DNA of 37,644 bases from RGIG3009 sp045648765 (GCA_045648765.1 JAZROQ010000015.1:1-37644); one strand, 5' to 3'; positions 6,641 to 17,190 are shown, numbered from the stretch's first letter. Notes: generated by a model from the sequence alone, not told the origin. Made by a program: numbers and translations.

Positions 6641-9600
6641 TTGCTGCAACTTTTTTTAGGACGGTCCGGCACCGGCAAAACAACCGCATTGTATGAAGAA
6701 ATGCACCGTCTTGCCACCGAAAACGAGGCGCCGATTTTTTTTCTGGTTCCCGAACAAGCTTCGTTTGAAAACGAACGCCGTTTGCTCGAAAATTTCGGAC
6801 CCGTTCTTTCCCAACGTGTGCAAGTCCTTAGCTTCACCCGCTTAGCCGAAATCGTGTTCCGCAACATTGGCGGAGTGGCGGGCAAAACAATGGATACCAC
6901 CTTATCACTGCTGCTTATGAGTCAAGCGCTGTACACCTTGTCCGATTCGCTGACCGTTTATCGTCGCTCGGCAGGCAGCGCAGATTATTTAAAAGAATTG
7001 CTTTCTTTTTTTGCGGAATGTAAGCAAAGTGGGCTTTCTCCCCGTTTATTGGAAGAATCCTCGCAAGCTTTAACAGATGGCATCTTGCGCAAAAAGTTGC
7101 AAGAAACCGCATCCATCTTCACCGCTTATGAAGCTTTGGCTGCACAATCGCAGTTAACCGATCCATTGGATATGCTAACCATATTAGCACGGCGCTTGTC
7201 GGAATGTTCGTTGTTCGATGGTGCGCATGTGTTTGTGGATTCTTTCGTCGGTTTCACCAAACAAGAAATGGATGTTTTGGAACAACTTTTGAGCCGCACT
7301 GCAACTGTAACGGTCGCTTTGTGTACCGATGGGCTTTCCGAGCCGAATGAAGCAAACCTTTTTGCCGAAAGCACCCACACCGCCACCCGGTTGATCAACG
7401 CCGCACAAAAGCACCACGTTTCGGTTAAAAAACCACGTATGTTCACCGAAAACAAGCGCACCACCTCCCTTGAACTACAAGCATTAGAAGCAGGTTGCTA
7501 TGCTCCTGCCCCTGTTGTTTTTGAAAACCCCACAACCGACGTTTGCATAACACCGTGTGCTGACCGCAGCGAGGAATGTCGCTATGCTGCACGGCAAATC
7601 CGTCGGTTACTGCGTGAAAACGGCGGCTTTTACCGCGATTTCACGGTGGTGGCACGAAACAGCAACGACTACAAAGATTTGTTACAATCGGCATTACAGC
7701 AAGAAGGCATATCGTGCATTATGGATATGCGAGAATCGGTTCTCACACAACCACTGATTGTGTTACTGGAATCGGCTTTATCGGTTATCCGCAACGGTTT
7801 TAACAGTGATGACGTGTTGCGGCTTGTAAAAACGGGATTGCTCGGTTTTTCTGTTGCCTCCTCCTCGTTACTCGAAAATTATGTTTTCATTTGGAATATC
7901 CACGGCAAACAGTGGAAACAACCGTTCAAAAATCACCCCGACGGACTGACTGCTGTCACCGACGACAACAGTACGCGCCGTTTGGATTACTTGAACATTT
8001 TACGTCATCGTTTAATAGCCCCGCTATGTCGCTTCCAATCTCTTCTGGAACAATCTTGCAACGGCACCGATTTTTCCAAAGCCGTTTGGCAACTGTTAAA
8101 CGATTGGCACGTACCGCGTATGGTTCGTTTTCAAGCATCGCGTTTGGCCAAAAACGGCGAACACGTGCTTGCTGACAATCAAGCCCGTTTGTGGGATTAT
8201 ACCATTGCTTTGCTTGATAAATTTGCTTTTGCTTTAACCGAAAAAAACTTATCTGTCGAACGGTTGTCAGATTTGTTCCACTTGGCCGTTTCGTCCGATG
8301 ATTTAGGCAATATCCCCGCTGCTTTGGATGGAGTCATTTTTGGTTCTGCCGACCGCATCCGCTACACCAACCCCAAAACAGTCATTGTTTTGGGCGCTAA
8401 CGAAGGTGTTTTTCCCGCCTATCCGTCAAGCGGCGGCATCATCACCCATCACGAACGCCGATTACTGAAAAAAGCGGGATTTCCCCTTTCGGGCGATGCC
8501 GATTCCCGCGTGATGGAAGAGCGCTTTTTTGCCTACTCCGCCGTCACGGCCCCCTCACAACGGTTAATCGTCACCTATGCTCAAAAAGTAGGAGTTGAGG
8601 CTCAACAACCCTCTTCACTCGTAGAAACCATCCGTCATTCTCTTACCCATTGTCGCATCGACACCCCGCAAAGCAACGTATCCGAATCATTGCGCGATGC
8701 TTTTTATCATCTGACCTCTCTGTGGAACGAAAACACAGCCACCGCTGCTGCTTATCGTTTTGTTTTTCGCGAATTATCCCATTATCAGGAACAAATAAAA
8801 TCAATTCAAGACTCCGAAAAAGATTTTTCGTTCCAAAATCCAGCTGTTGCACGCCAACTGTTTGGCGAAAATTTGCGACTTTCACCCAGCCAGGTGGAGG
8901 TTTTTCATCGTTGCGCTTTTTCGTATTTTTGTCAATACGGTTTACGTGCAAAGCCACGCAAACCGGCAGAACTCAATGCCGCTGTTGCCGGCACGTTAGT
9001 CCACTATGTTATGCAAGAATCGCTGCCGACATATATCCAAAACGGCATTGATTCTTGTACAGAAGATACCGTAAAAGCAGATGCCGAAAAAATTGTGGCG
9101 CAATATGTAAACCAATATTTAAGCGGCAGTGCCGAAAAAGACAGCCGCTTTGAAAACTTACTGCTGCAACTGACAACTCTCTGTGCACAGTTGCTGTGGC
9201 GCGTAGTATGTGAGTTTAAGCAAAGCCGCTTTGTACCGGTGGATTTTGAGTTGCCGATCGGTCGCTACGACGAAAACGGAAACGGCATCCCACCGTGGGT
9301 TATCCACACGCCCGACGGGACTTCCGTGCAAGTACAAGGCGTGGTAGACCGTGTTGATACGTTCGAAAAAGACGGTCAAACTTATGTGCGTATTGTGGAT
9401 TATAAAACCGGCAACAAAGTGTTTGACATGGCAGAAATTACCGCAGGTATCAACATGCAAATGCTGATTTATTTGTTTTCGATTTGTCAAAACGGACAAG
9501 CCCGATATCACTCCCCTGCTCCTGCGGGTGTTTTGTATTTACCTGCCAAATTACCCACCATTCGTGTAGAACGCAATGCAGACTCATCCGAAATGCAACG

Positions 9601-10006
9601 CGAACGATTAAAAACCATGAAGATGAACGGTCTTTTACTTGCCGATTCCGATGTACTGGAAGCCATGGAAAAAGAAAACGATGGTGTGTTCATTCCGGCA
9701 AACATAACCAACAGCGGTGCTTTGTCCAAAACATCGTCCGTTGCGACTGCTGAACAATTTACGTGGCTTGAACAACACATTCAAAATGTACTTTCGCAAA
9801 TGGCAAGTCGTTTGCACCAAGGCGAAATTGGCGCCGTCCCGCTTAGCGGTTTGACGGACAGCTGCCGCTATTGCGAATATCACGATATTTGCGGTCACGA
9901 ACCGGAAGATGTTTCGCGCGTATTGGTGAAAAAAAGTTTACAAGAAGCACTTTCCGATTTAAAGCCGGAGCCGAAGGAGGAATGCGACGATGCCGTGGAC
10001 AAATGA
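6641..10006 (+). CDS. addB: ATP-dependent nuclease subunit B (AddB)
   Basis: AddB pairs with AddA to resect double-strand breaks for RecA loading and to recognise Chi. The 1121-residue protein has an N-terminal Walker A motif (GRSGTGKT, 7-14) and a C-terminal RecB-type nuclease domain with IVDYKTG (Asp920, Lys922). The four iron-sulfur cysteines of AddB are recognisable: Cys758 ahead of the nuclease and Cys1075, Cys1078, Cys1084 (CxxCx5C) after it. The start is TTG with a perfect AAAGGAGGT 7 bases upstream. Its end overlaps addA by 17 bases, so the two are translationally coupled. No terminator separates it from the CotH gene 32 bases upstream. Confidence 0.95.
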   Translation: MLQLFLGRSGTGKTTALYEEMHRLATENEAPIFFLVPEQASFENERRLLENFGPVLSQRVQVLSFTRLAEIVFRNIGGVAGKTMDTTLSLLLMSQALYTLSDSLTVYRRSAGSADYLKELLSFFAECKQSGLSPRLLEESSQALTDGILRKKLQETASIFTAYEALAAQSQLTDPLDMLTILARRLSECSLFDGAHVFVDSFVGFTKQEMDVLEQLLSRTATVTVALCTDGLSEPNEANLFAESTHTATRLINAAQKHHVSVKKPRMFTENKRTTSLELQALEAGCYAPAPVVFENPTTDVCITPCADRSEECRYAARQIRRLLRENGGFYRDFTVVARNSNDYKDLLQSALQQEGISCIMDMRESVLTQPLIVLLESALSVIRNGFNSDDVLRLVKTGLLGFSVASSSLLENYVFIWNIHGKQWKQPFKNHPDGLTAVTDDNSTRRLDYLNILRHRLIAPLCRFQSLLEQSCNGTDFSKAVWQLLNDWHVPRMVRFQASRLAKNGEHVLADNQARLWDYTIALLDKFAFALTEKNLSVERLSDLFHLAVSSDDLGNIPAALDGVIFGSADRIRYTNPKTVIVLGANEGVFPAYPSSGGIITHHERRLLKKAGFPLSGDADSRVMEERFFAYSAVTAPSQRLIVTYAQKVGVEAQQPSSLVETIRHSLTHCRIDTPQSNVSESLRDAFYHLTSLWNENTATAAAYRFVFRELSHYQEQIKSIQDSEKDFSFQNPAVARQLFGENLRLSPSQVEVFHRCAFSYFCQYGLRAKPRKPAELNAAVAGTLVHYVMQESLPTYIQNGIDSCTEDTVKADAEKIVAQYVNQYLSGSAEKDSRFENLLLQLTTLCAQLLWRVVCEFKQSRFVPVDFELPIGRYDENGNGIPPWVIHTPDGTSVQVQGVVDRVDTFEKDGQTYVRIVDYKTGNKVFDMAEITAGINMQMLIYLFSICQNGQARYHSPAPAGVLYLPAKLPTIRVERNADSSEMQRERLKTMKMNGLLLADSDVLEAMEKENDGVFIPANITNSGALSKTSSVATAEQFTWLEQHIQNVLSQMASRLHQGEIGAVPLSGLTDSCRYCEYHDICGHEPEDVSRVLVKKSLQEALSDLKPEPKEECDDAVDK

Positions 10007-13000
10007 ACAAAAACAGTGCATTGAATCCCACGACGGAACGTTGCTAGTTTCTGCAGCGGCCGGTTCCGGAAAAACCTCTGTGTTAATTGAGCGCATTGCC
10101 GCACGCGTAACCGACAAAAAACATCCCGTAGATATTGATAAATTGTTGGTGGTCACCTTCACCAAAGCTGCTGCTGCCGAAATGAAGCAACGTCTTTCCG
10201 TTAAATTCAGCGAACTGTCTGCGCAAAACCCAAACAACTTACGGTTACAGCGCCAACAAATCTTGTTGCCAAATGCTTCGATTTGTACCGTCGACAGTTT
10301 CTGCTCGTCTTTGATACGCGAACATTTTCATCAATTGGGTATTTCACCGCAATTCAAAGTAGCGGAACAGCAACCGCTGCTTTTGTTGCGAAAACAATCC
10401 CTGACAGAGACATTAACCGAGTTTTACCAAGAAAAGCATCCTGACTTTTTGGAACTCACCGCTATGCTGACTAACGGCAAGAACGATAGCAAGCTCACCG
10501 CGACAATTGAAAAAATTTACGATTTCATTCAGTCTCACCCTTCCCCCGAAGCATGGTTACAACAAACGGCAACATTGTACGATACCACTGCGCCGCTATT
10601 TGATACCGTTTGGGGTGAAAAAATACACCACCAGTTGGAAGCCTCTCTTGCCAAAGCAACCACACTGTACGAAAAAGCATTGGTAATTGCACAAGGTGAA
10701 GCAGACTTGGCAGAAAAATATTATCCCGCCATTTCACAAGATTACGCCGCAGTTTTACGGTTGTCAGAATGTTTGTCGGAAAAGAATTGGGACTGTTTTT
10801 TTGCGCTGCTTTCCAACTTTTCTGCCACTCCTTTTTTGGCGGTACGAAAATGTCAAAACGAAGCCGCCAAAAAGCAAGCAGCCTCTTTGCGCAACAGCGC
10901 GGCAGACTGTATCAAATCGTTGCAAACACTCGATTGCGGTACCGAGCAACTGTGCAAACAAGATATTCAAACCACAAAACGTTTGGTGGAAATGCTTTAT
11001 CGCATCGTGCGTCGTTTTTCTGCTATTTACCAAGAAAAAAAACAGCAACAAAACTTGATGGATTTTAGCGATATTGAGCACTATGCCCTTCAACTGCTTA
11101 CCACGCAAGACGAAAACGGCAATCGTGTTCCCACGACTGTCGCCAAAGAACTTTCCTTACAGTACGAAGAAATTTTGGTGGACGAATATCAAGATACCAA
11201 CGCCGTGCAAGATGCACTGTTTTCGGCACTGTCGCGCGAGGAAACCAACTTGTTTTTTGTTGGCGATGTCAAACAAAGTATTTACGGTTTCCGCCAAGCG
11301 ATGCCGGAACTGTTTGTAGGACGCCGTGACCGTTATGCACCTTTTAAAGGAAACAACTACCCTGCCACCATCACGTTGGGAAATAATTTCCGTAGCCGAC
11401 ACGAAGTGACCGACGCTGTCAACTGCGTGTTCCGCCAGTTGTGGGGAGAATGCATTGGCGGTATTCAATATAACGAAAACGAAGCCCTAATCCCCACCGC
11501 CCAATACCCTGAATCAAAAGATTTTGCGCCGGAACTTTTGCTTGCAGACAGCACGGAATATCCCGACACAGATAAGGACACGTTGGAAGCCGCCATCATT
11601 GCCGACCGTATTTCTCAAATGATCGGCAAACTTTCCGTTACCCTTAAAGACGGTTCAACACGTCCGCTGCAATACGGTGATTGTTGTATTTTGTTGCGCA
11701 GCCGCGCTTCTCACGCCGCTACGTATCGTACCGTGTTGGAAAGCCGCGGCATCCCCGCCGTTTCGGAAGCAGAAACCGGGTTTTTCGGCACAGCCGAAAT
11801 TTCGTTAGCTCTTTCATTGCTCAGATGTATTGACAACCCGTTACAAGATATCCCATTAACCGCCGTGCTGCTCTCGGCAGTGTTTTCCTTTACACCGGAT
11901 GATTTAGCAAACATCCGCTTACACCGCAAAGATTGCGCGCTGTACACCGCCCTTTTAGCGGCACGTCAAAGTGACGACACCGCACTTGCTCAAAAATGCA
12001 CTGCCTTTTTGCAAACACTCACCCGTTATCGCACGTTAGCAACTACCCTTTCGGTCGACCGTTTGCTGCACAGATTATATGAAGATTTTTCGTTGCCGGA
12101 ATTGTGGGGTGCTCGTAAACAAGGCGCACGTCGTCGCGAAAATTTGCGGTTACTGCACGAACAGTGCGCTCGTTTTGAGCAAAACGGTTTTCGAGGATTG
12201 TCCGCTTTTGTGCGATATGTCGACAGGTTACAAGCGGGTCAAGCAGATTTACCTGCCGCTTCGCTGAATGCCGGTGCAGAAAACGCTGTTTCCATCATCA
12301 GTATTCACGGTTCCAAAGGTTTGGAATTTCCGGTGGTGTTTTTGGCGGGTTTGCGCCAAACCTTCAATCAAAAGGGTTTGCAGGAAGATTTGCTGTTGCA
12401 TCCCACTTTGGGTGCGGGTATCAAACGCCGCGACGAAAAAACCTTTAACGTTTACAAAACCATTTCCCACCAAGGCGTATCACTCGCGTTGCGCAACCAC
12501 GAACGTGCCGAAGAACTACGTGTTTTATACGTGGCAATGACACGTGCCAAAGAAAAATTGTGCTTGGTGTTTGTCGCTGACTACCTACCAAAAAAGATGC
12601 AACGTTTTTGCGAAGAGTTGGATTTTTCGACTGCCATGTCATCCGACACGGTGCTTGGCGCTTCATCTATGGGACAGTGGCTAATATCCTCTTTGCTACG
12701 TTTGCCCAGCGCCACCTCACTGCGCGACACGTTTCTGTTGAATGAAGTCCCGCTTATTGAGGACAACACCGCTTGGGACATCGTTTTTCCCACACCTGTG
12801 TTACAAGAATCGGTAACTACTGAAAGCGAAATTGCTGCCGTTGCCGCCGATGAGGATTTGGTGCGTCAAATTCGTGAGAATATGGCATATATCTATCCTC
12901 ACGAAGAACTTACCCATTCTCCTGCCAAAGTCGCAGCATCGGAAATAGCTCGTCAGACAACAAGCAATCCCTTTGTTGCCACCGCTCGTCCCAAGTTTAT

Positions 13001-13505
13001 GAGCAATTTTGGACTTACCCCGGCAGAGCGCGGCACTGCCATGCATGCGTTTATGCAGTTTGCCAATTACCCCTCTGCCGCAGTATCACTCACAGATGAA
13101 ATAGAACGTCTGACCGCATTATCCTTTCTTTCCAAAGAACAAGCCGATTCGCTGGATACAGCGCGGTTACGTGCGTTTTTCGAAAGCGAATTGTATTCCC
13201 GAATGTGTCGGGCATCACGCTGTTTGCGAGAATATCATTTTACGTTTAGGCAACCAACCGACACCGAATATCTAAAAGCCACAGCGGTGGTGCAAGGCAT
13301 TGCCGACTGTGTGTTTGAGGAAGAGGACGGTCTGGTGGTAGTCGATTACAAAACCGACCACGTAAAAACTCCCGAAACGCTGATAGAACGGTACACCCCA
13401 CAGTTAAACATTTACCGCGAAGCTCTGCAAACCATTTTCCAAAAACCGGTCAAAGAGTGTTTGCTGTATTCTTTTTCTCTCAATGCAACTGTCACGATTA
13501 AATAG
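9990..13505 (+). CDS. addA: ATP-dependent helicase/nuclease subunit A (AddA)
   Basis: AddA is the motor and second nuclease of the AddAB break-repair enzyme. The 1171-residue product shows UvrD/Rep helicase motifs in order: Walker A (AAGSGKT, about 23-29), motif II (ILVDEYQDTN), motif III (GDVKQSIYGFR), motif V (SIHGSKGLEFPVVF) and motif VI (LYVAMTRAKEKL). A C-terminal nuclease motif VVVDYKTD follows (Asp1119, Lys1121). Length matches the family. The ATG has AAGGAGG 9 bases upstream, inside the addB coding end. The TAG stop lies within the stem of the following terminator. Confidence 0.96.
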   Translation: MPWTNEQKQCIESHDGTLLVSAAAGSGKTSVLIERIAARVTDKKHPVDIDKLLVVTFTKAAAAEMKQRLSVKFSELSAQNPNNLRLQRQQILLPNASICTVDSFCSSLIREHFHQLGISPQFKVAEQQPLLLLRKQSLTETLTEFYQEKHPDFLELTAMLTNGKNDSKLTATIEKIYDFIQSHPSPEAWLQQTATLYDTTAPLFDTVWGEKIHHQLEASLAKATTLYEKALVIAQGEADLAEKYYPAISQDYAAVLRLSECLSEKNWDCFFALLSNFSATPFLAVRKCQNEAAKKQAASLRNSAADCIKSLQTLDCGTEQLCKQDIQTTKRLVEMLYRIVRRFSAIYQEKKQQQNLMDFSDIEHYALQLLTTQDENGNRVPTTVAKELSLQYEEILVDEYQDTNAVQDALFSALSREETNLFFVGDVKQSIYGFRQAMPELFVGRRDRYAPFKGNNYPATITLGNNFRSRHEVTDAVNCVFRQLWGECIGGIQYNENEALIPTAQYPESKDFAPELLLADSTEYPDTDKDTLEAAIIADRISQMIGKLSVTLKDGSTRPLQYGDCCILLRSRASHAATYRTVLESRGIPAVSEAETGFFGTAEISLALSLLRCIDNPLQDIPLTAVLLSAVFSFTPDDLANIRLHRKDCALYTALLAARQSDDTALAQKCTAFLQTLTRYRTLATTLSVDRLLHRLYEDFSLPELWGARKQGARRRENLRLLHEQCARFEQNGFRGLSAFVRYVDRLQAGQADLPAASLNAGAENAVSIISIHGSKGLEFPVVFLAGLRQTFNQKGLQEDLLLHPTLGAGIKRRDEKTFNVYKTISHQGVSLALRNHERAEELRVLYVAMTRAKEKLCLVFVADYLPKKMQRFCEELDFSTAMSSDTVLGASSMGQWLISSLLRLPSATSLRDTFLLNEVPLIEDNTAWDIVFPTPVLQESVTTESEIAAVAADEDLVRQIRENMAYIYPHEELTHSPAKVAASEIARQTTSNPFVATARPKFMSNFGLTPAERGTAMHAFMQFANYPSAAVSLTDEIERLTALSFLSKEQADSLDTARLRAFFESELYSRMCRASRCLREYHFTFRQPTDTEYLKATAVVQGIADCVFEEEDGLVVVDYKTDHVKTPETLIERYTPQLNIYREALQTIFQKPVKECLLYSFSLNATVTIK

Positions 13506-13545
13506 AACAAGCACCGCCTTTCGGCGGTGCTTGTTCTATTTTAAG
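13501..13545. terminator. Bidirectional terminator between addA and gerAC
   Basis: A perfect 18-bp inverted repeat (13501-13518 with 13523-13540) closes on a 4-nt TTTC loop. The outer part of the stem is AT-rich, giving T-rich 3' ends on both strands. It contains the addA stop codon and directly abuts the gerAC stop, so it serves both convergent genes. Confidence 0.85.
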
Positions 13546-14626
13546 ATAAGAAAAATCCATTGTTGTCAAGGCACAGTGAAACCTCGATTTCTTTGGGACA
13601 ATCACCAAAAAAAGGCGGCGTTTCGTTGGGATACCGTTGTTGTGCTCGCCTTGTCAACCCCAACACGTCGCAACGCGCAGCATCTGCTTTTTGCAACGAT
13701 TCTTGCATACAGGTTTTGAGTTCTTCTTCGATTTGTTGCAACAACGTTTTTCGTTGCTGTACCGTCAAAGCAACGGTTTCCTCCAACAACTTTGCCTCGC
13801 CGGACAAGGAAAACATATATTTCACAAACGCTTCTTGCTTTTCTATCTGTAACGTTGTTTTAAGAGAATGGAGTTCAAAAACTGTTCCGTTTACGTTCCA
13901 TATTGTTCGGCTTAGCTTATCTCCCGCCGCTAAAATTCCGGTCGTGTGAGGAATATCCAATGTCCCTGCCCATTTTCCATTGCAAAACAAAGCACTTCCA
14001 TTTAATTTTGGAGACCCTTCTCGAAGTTCCATTAAAGGCAATGCCACATCATACATACCGGAAAACGCACGTTCCACATCCAACAACGTACTGTCAAAAC
14101 AAAGTCCACACCGTTTTCCCTCTTCCACCAACTGTGTCAGCGCGGTTGCCGCAATGGCTTCGCTGCCGGAAGTAACTGCCAACAAATCAGCAGGCTCACC
14201 ACGAAAAACCACCACTCTAACCGAAGAATTGCTTTCGGAATTGCGCATAAAATAATCCAATATCACAAACAACGACCGTTGTTTGCACAAGTCTTCACTG
14301 ATCACTAACAATTGATTTTGCAAAACGTATGCGCGGTTCCCCGAACTGCTCAAAAAATTTTGAAAAGCCGCTGCAACCGTTTGTCCGTCAGATGAATACA
14401 CGTCGGTGGCACCTTCTTTTTGCTCTGCTAAATTGGCTGCTGTTTTGAGCGCTTCCACCGCTTGTACCGAAACAGTATACTTGCTTGTATTTCCCGAAAC
14501 GCCAACCGCTGTTATCACGCGGCGGTTACGCACCACCGAGTCTTGTCCCCACCCCAATAATAATCCTGCCAAGGTACAAACAAGCACAATAACGCTAGCC
14601 AGCCCGTGTATGGTTTCTTTTTTCAT
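13541..14626 (-). CDS. gerAC: Spore germination protein, Ger(x)C family, without lipobox cysteine
   Basis: This is the C subunit of a GerA-type germinant receptor, normally a lipoprotein on the outer face of the spore inner membrane. The 361-residue product has an N-terminal hydrophobic helix and the family pattern around NRRVITAVGV, then the C-terminal domain ending in a basic-residue and RYPNETPPF segment. Family members normally have a lipobox ending in GCWD at the helix end. Here the corresponding stretch reads LLLGWGQD, with no cysteine, so it is probably held by an uncleaved anchor. The ATG has GGGGAG upstream and lies inside the end of gerAB (32-base overlap). It is the last gene of the operon. 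Confidence 0.88.
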   Translation of the reverse strand: MKKETIHGLASVIVLVCTLAGLLLGWGQDSVVRNRRVITAVGVSGNTSKYTVSVQAVEALKTAANLAEQKEGATDVYSSDGQTVAAAFQNFLSSSGNRAYVLQNQLLVISEDLCKQRSLFVILDYFMRNSESNSSVRVVVFRGEPADLLAVTSGSEAIAATALTQLVEEGKRCGLCFDSTLLDVERAFSGMYDVALPLMELREGSPKLNGSALFCNGKWAGTLDIPHTTGILAAGDKLSRTIWNVNGTVFELHSLKTTLQIEKQEAFVKYMFSLSGEAKLLEETVALTVQQRKTLLQQIEEELKTCMQESLQKADAARCDVLGLTRRAQQRYPNETPPFFGDCPKEIEVSLCLDNNGFFLS

Positions 14627-15674
14627 TGTTTGTTCTCCCCATTTTTATAACAAAAGGCACCACCAAGCACAGTAAAACCAACACACCACCATAAACGAAG
14701 GTGATTTCTTCCCACCATTGGGCAAAAAAACCTTGTTTGAATCCTATTAAAAACAACGCCACCCCCGCGCTGATACAAACAGCAGGCAACAGTTTTTGCT
14801 TTTTATCAAACAACTTACGAAAACGGTCGATGAATAACCAAAAAAACAACGAAAAACGAATAAAAAATGTTCCTAACCATAAAGCGGTGATCACCAAATC
14901 CATGCGTGGTAATAACCCTAAATGTCCCACGCTTACCGCCGCATAATACGGATACGCGTTCAAAGCAGCAAAATCACCCAAAACACCGGTGGCGGTTACA
15001 CACGTCAACACCGAAAAAATCGTATGACATATCACAAACCAATAACACCCTTTTTCTGTCTTGCCGTTCACACGCGGATATAAAACACCAATGGCGGCAA
15101 CCTCTGCCGTGCGCGGCAACTCTCGTAACGCTTGATACAAAAGCACCCGCGGTTCACTGACTGTAGCCGGCAAAAAATGTAACAAATCCATTTGCGGCAA
15201 CAACATAACGGCAAAAAACAAAAGGGAAGCAGCGGAAAAAACAGCCACCACCGTAGCCGTACGTGAAAGAGCTTGGATTCCGTAAAACGAAGCAAGCAAA
15301 CTTGCTGCTAATACCAAAAGTGTAAGACCCACCACCGAAAACTCGGCTTTCACGGTTTTTTCGGCAAAATCTGTAAACTGAACCATATCCAACACCAAAA
15401 CCAATGCATACAACAACAAAAATCCGCTGTTAATCCAACGCGATTGTGTTTTTGCACACTCTGCCAAATCCTTTTCAGGCACAAAACGCAATACACGGCA
15501 TGTCGGCAAAAGTAAAATCAGTAACAAAAAACCGTTAAATACTGTCACCAAGATAACATCCGGCAACGACAAAGCATGTAAACTGTCGGCGGGCAACAAC
15601 AAATCACTTGAAAGCCGAGCCGAAAGCAACAACAAAACAAATTGCCAAACACTGATGGTGTCTTTGCCTTTCAC
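14595..15674 (-). CDS. gerAB: Spore germination protein, GerAB family (membrane subunit)
   Basis: GerAB subunits belong to the amino acid/polyamine transporter superfamily and bind germinants within the spore inner membrane. The 359-residue product is almost entirely hydrophobic, with about ten predicted membrane helices. I chose the GTG that overlaps the gerAA TGA (GTGA arrangement), because AAGGAGG stands about 10 bases upstream and the family start motif (DTISVWQ) follows at once. The frame runs 28 codons further upstream into gerAA, but that part is hydrophilic and shadows gerAA. The operon order AA-AB-AC is standard. Confidence 0.9.
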   Translation of the reverse strand: MKGKDTISVWQFVLLLLSARLSSDLLLPADSLHALSLPDVILVTVFNGFLLLILLLPTCRVLRFVPEKDLAECAKTQSRWINSGFLLLYALVLVLDMVQFTDFAEKTVKAEFSVVGLTLLVLAASLLASFYGIQALSRTATVVAVFSAASLLFFAVMLLPQMDLLHFLPATVSEPRVLLYQALRELPRTAEVAAIGVLYPRVNGKTEKGCYWFVICHTIFSVLTCVTATGVLGDFAALNAYPYYAAVSVGHLGLLPRMDLVITALWLGTFFIRFSLFFWLFIDRFRKLFDKKQKLLPAVCISAGVALFLIGFKQGFFAQWWEEITFVYGGVLVLLCLVVPFVIKMGRTNNEKRNHTRAG

Positions 15675-17155
15675 TGCTTTGTTTCCTCCTTGCCGTCTTT
15701 GATTTGGGAACCCACCACGTTTTGAACACGGAAAAGGCGTCGTGACAGCACACGCCAATCCGAGCGAACAAACACGTCACGCATCGTTTTAAAACTGAAC
15801 GGAGTCACAGGCGAGGTAATGGGAATACCGTGCATTTCCACTGCGCTCAAACTGCAAATCAACAACAAAAAGCCCGAAAAAACACCGTAAATACCAAAAG
15901 CGCCACCCAAAATGATAAAACCAAAGCGCAACACGGCAATGCCGCCGTATAAGCTGGGAATAACAAAAGCGCTCACCGATGTCAGCGCCACGATCACTAC
16001 CATGGGGGCACCAACCAAACCGGCGCTAACCACCGATTCACCAATCACCAAAGCACCAACAATACTCACCGCGTGACCTACGGATTTGGGGAAACGCAAA
16101 CCCGCCTCGCGCATAATTTCAAACATAAAGTGTATTAAAAGCGCTTCTGCTGTCAACGAAAGAGGTGCCGAGCGCTCCGCATTGATAAAGGAAAGCAACA
16201 ACGATGAAGGCAGCATTTCCACGTGATGCGTACCAACGGCAACGTACAACCCCGGTAACAACAAACTGATAAAAAACGATAAATATTTGATAATGCGAAT
16301 AAAACTGGCAAACAACGGATGTTGCAAATAATCATCCATCGATTGAAAATGTTCGGAAAATAAAAAAGGAACAACCAACACAAAAGGCGTTCCGTCAACC
16401 AAAACACCAATACGCCCTTCTGCAATTTTTCCGCAAAGCGTGTCGGGACGTTCCGTGGTATCCACACCCGAAAACAGCGAATGTTGTTTCCCCTCCAAAA
16501 ACGGCTGCAAATATCCCGAATCGAGCACAATGTCCAGCGAACACGCTTTTAACCGTTCACGCACCTCGTTTAGCAGCTTTGAGGATACACGGCTTCGCAA
16601 ATAACAAAGACAAACCGCCGTTTTGCTTTCTTTGCCAACCGCAGTCATCTCAAACGTAAGGTCCGGTGTTTTCATACGACGTCGCACCATGGAAATGTTA
16701 ATACGAATGGCTTCCGTAAACCCCTCGCGTGAACCGCGCATCCCCATTTCGGACGAAGGCTCAGAAATACTGCGAATCATGAACGCTTGCAAACCGCAAA
16801 GTACGGCATACGGTACACCATCAAGCAAGACGGCGGCAAATCCGGAAATAATCAGTTCTGTCAGTTGTTCAATCGTATCTGCTTGCAACAAATCCACGCC
16901 ACCAAGCACGGTTTTTTTTACCGTTTGCATCAGTTGTTCTGACGATTGCTCTGTTTTTGGCAAATTGACAAGCGGCAATATGATGGCGTCTGCCATCATG
17001 TGTCGGTCTATCATGCCTTCAATACTCACCATTGCCGCTTTGACACCCGCCACCTGTATGTCGCGTATCACCAAATCAGCGCTTACACCAAAATGCTCAC
17101 GCAAAACGTCCAGATTAGCTTGTAAACTGTCGGTAAGCAATGTCTTTTTTTCCAT
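15671..17155 (-). CDS. gerAA: Spore germination protein, GerAA family
   Basis: GerAA subunits sense germinant together with GerAB and are thought to form ion channels in the spore membrane. The 494-residue product has the hydrophilic N-terminal half with family blocks (SIEGMIDRHMMADAI near residue 46; GRIGVLVDGTPFVLVVP near 257). The C-terminal half has four or five hydrophobic helices, followed by a short tail. The start is uncertain: I chose the ATG with a weak GGTGA upstream. A TTG five codons earlier is possible. It is first in the gerAA-AB-AC operon and is divergent from the DUF421 gene. Confidence 0.9.
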   Translation of the reverse strand: MEKKTLLTDSLQANLDVLREHFGVSADLVIRDIQVAGVKAAMVSIEGMIDRHMMADAIILPLVNLPKTEQSSEQLMQTVKKTVLGGVDLLQADTIEQLTELIISGFAAVLLDGVPYAVLCGLQAFMIRSISEPSSEMGMRGSREGFTEAIRINISMVRRRMKTPDLTFEMTAVGKESKTAVCLCYLRSRVSSKLLNEVRERLKACSLDIVLDSGYLQPFLEGKQHSLFSGVDTTERPDTLCGKIAEGRIGVLVDGTPFVLVVPFLFSEHFQSMDDYLQHPLFASFIRIIKYLSFFISLLLPGLYVAVGTHHVEMLPSSLLLSFINAERSAPLSLTAEALLIHFMFEIMREAGLRFPKSVGHAVSIVGALVIGESVVSAGLVGAPMVVIVALTSVSAFVIPSLYGGIAVLRFGFIILGGAFGIYGVFSGFLLLICSLSAVEMHGIPITSPVTPFSFKTMRDVFVRSDWRVLSRRLFRVQNVVGSQIKDGKEETKQ

Positions 17156-17190
17156 GTCTATCACCAACAACAGTATTTGCCAAACCTTTC

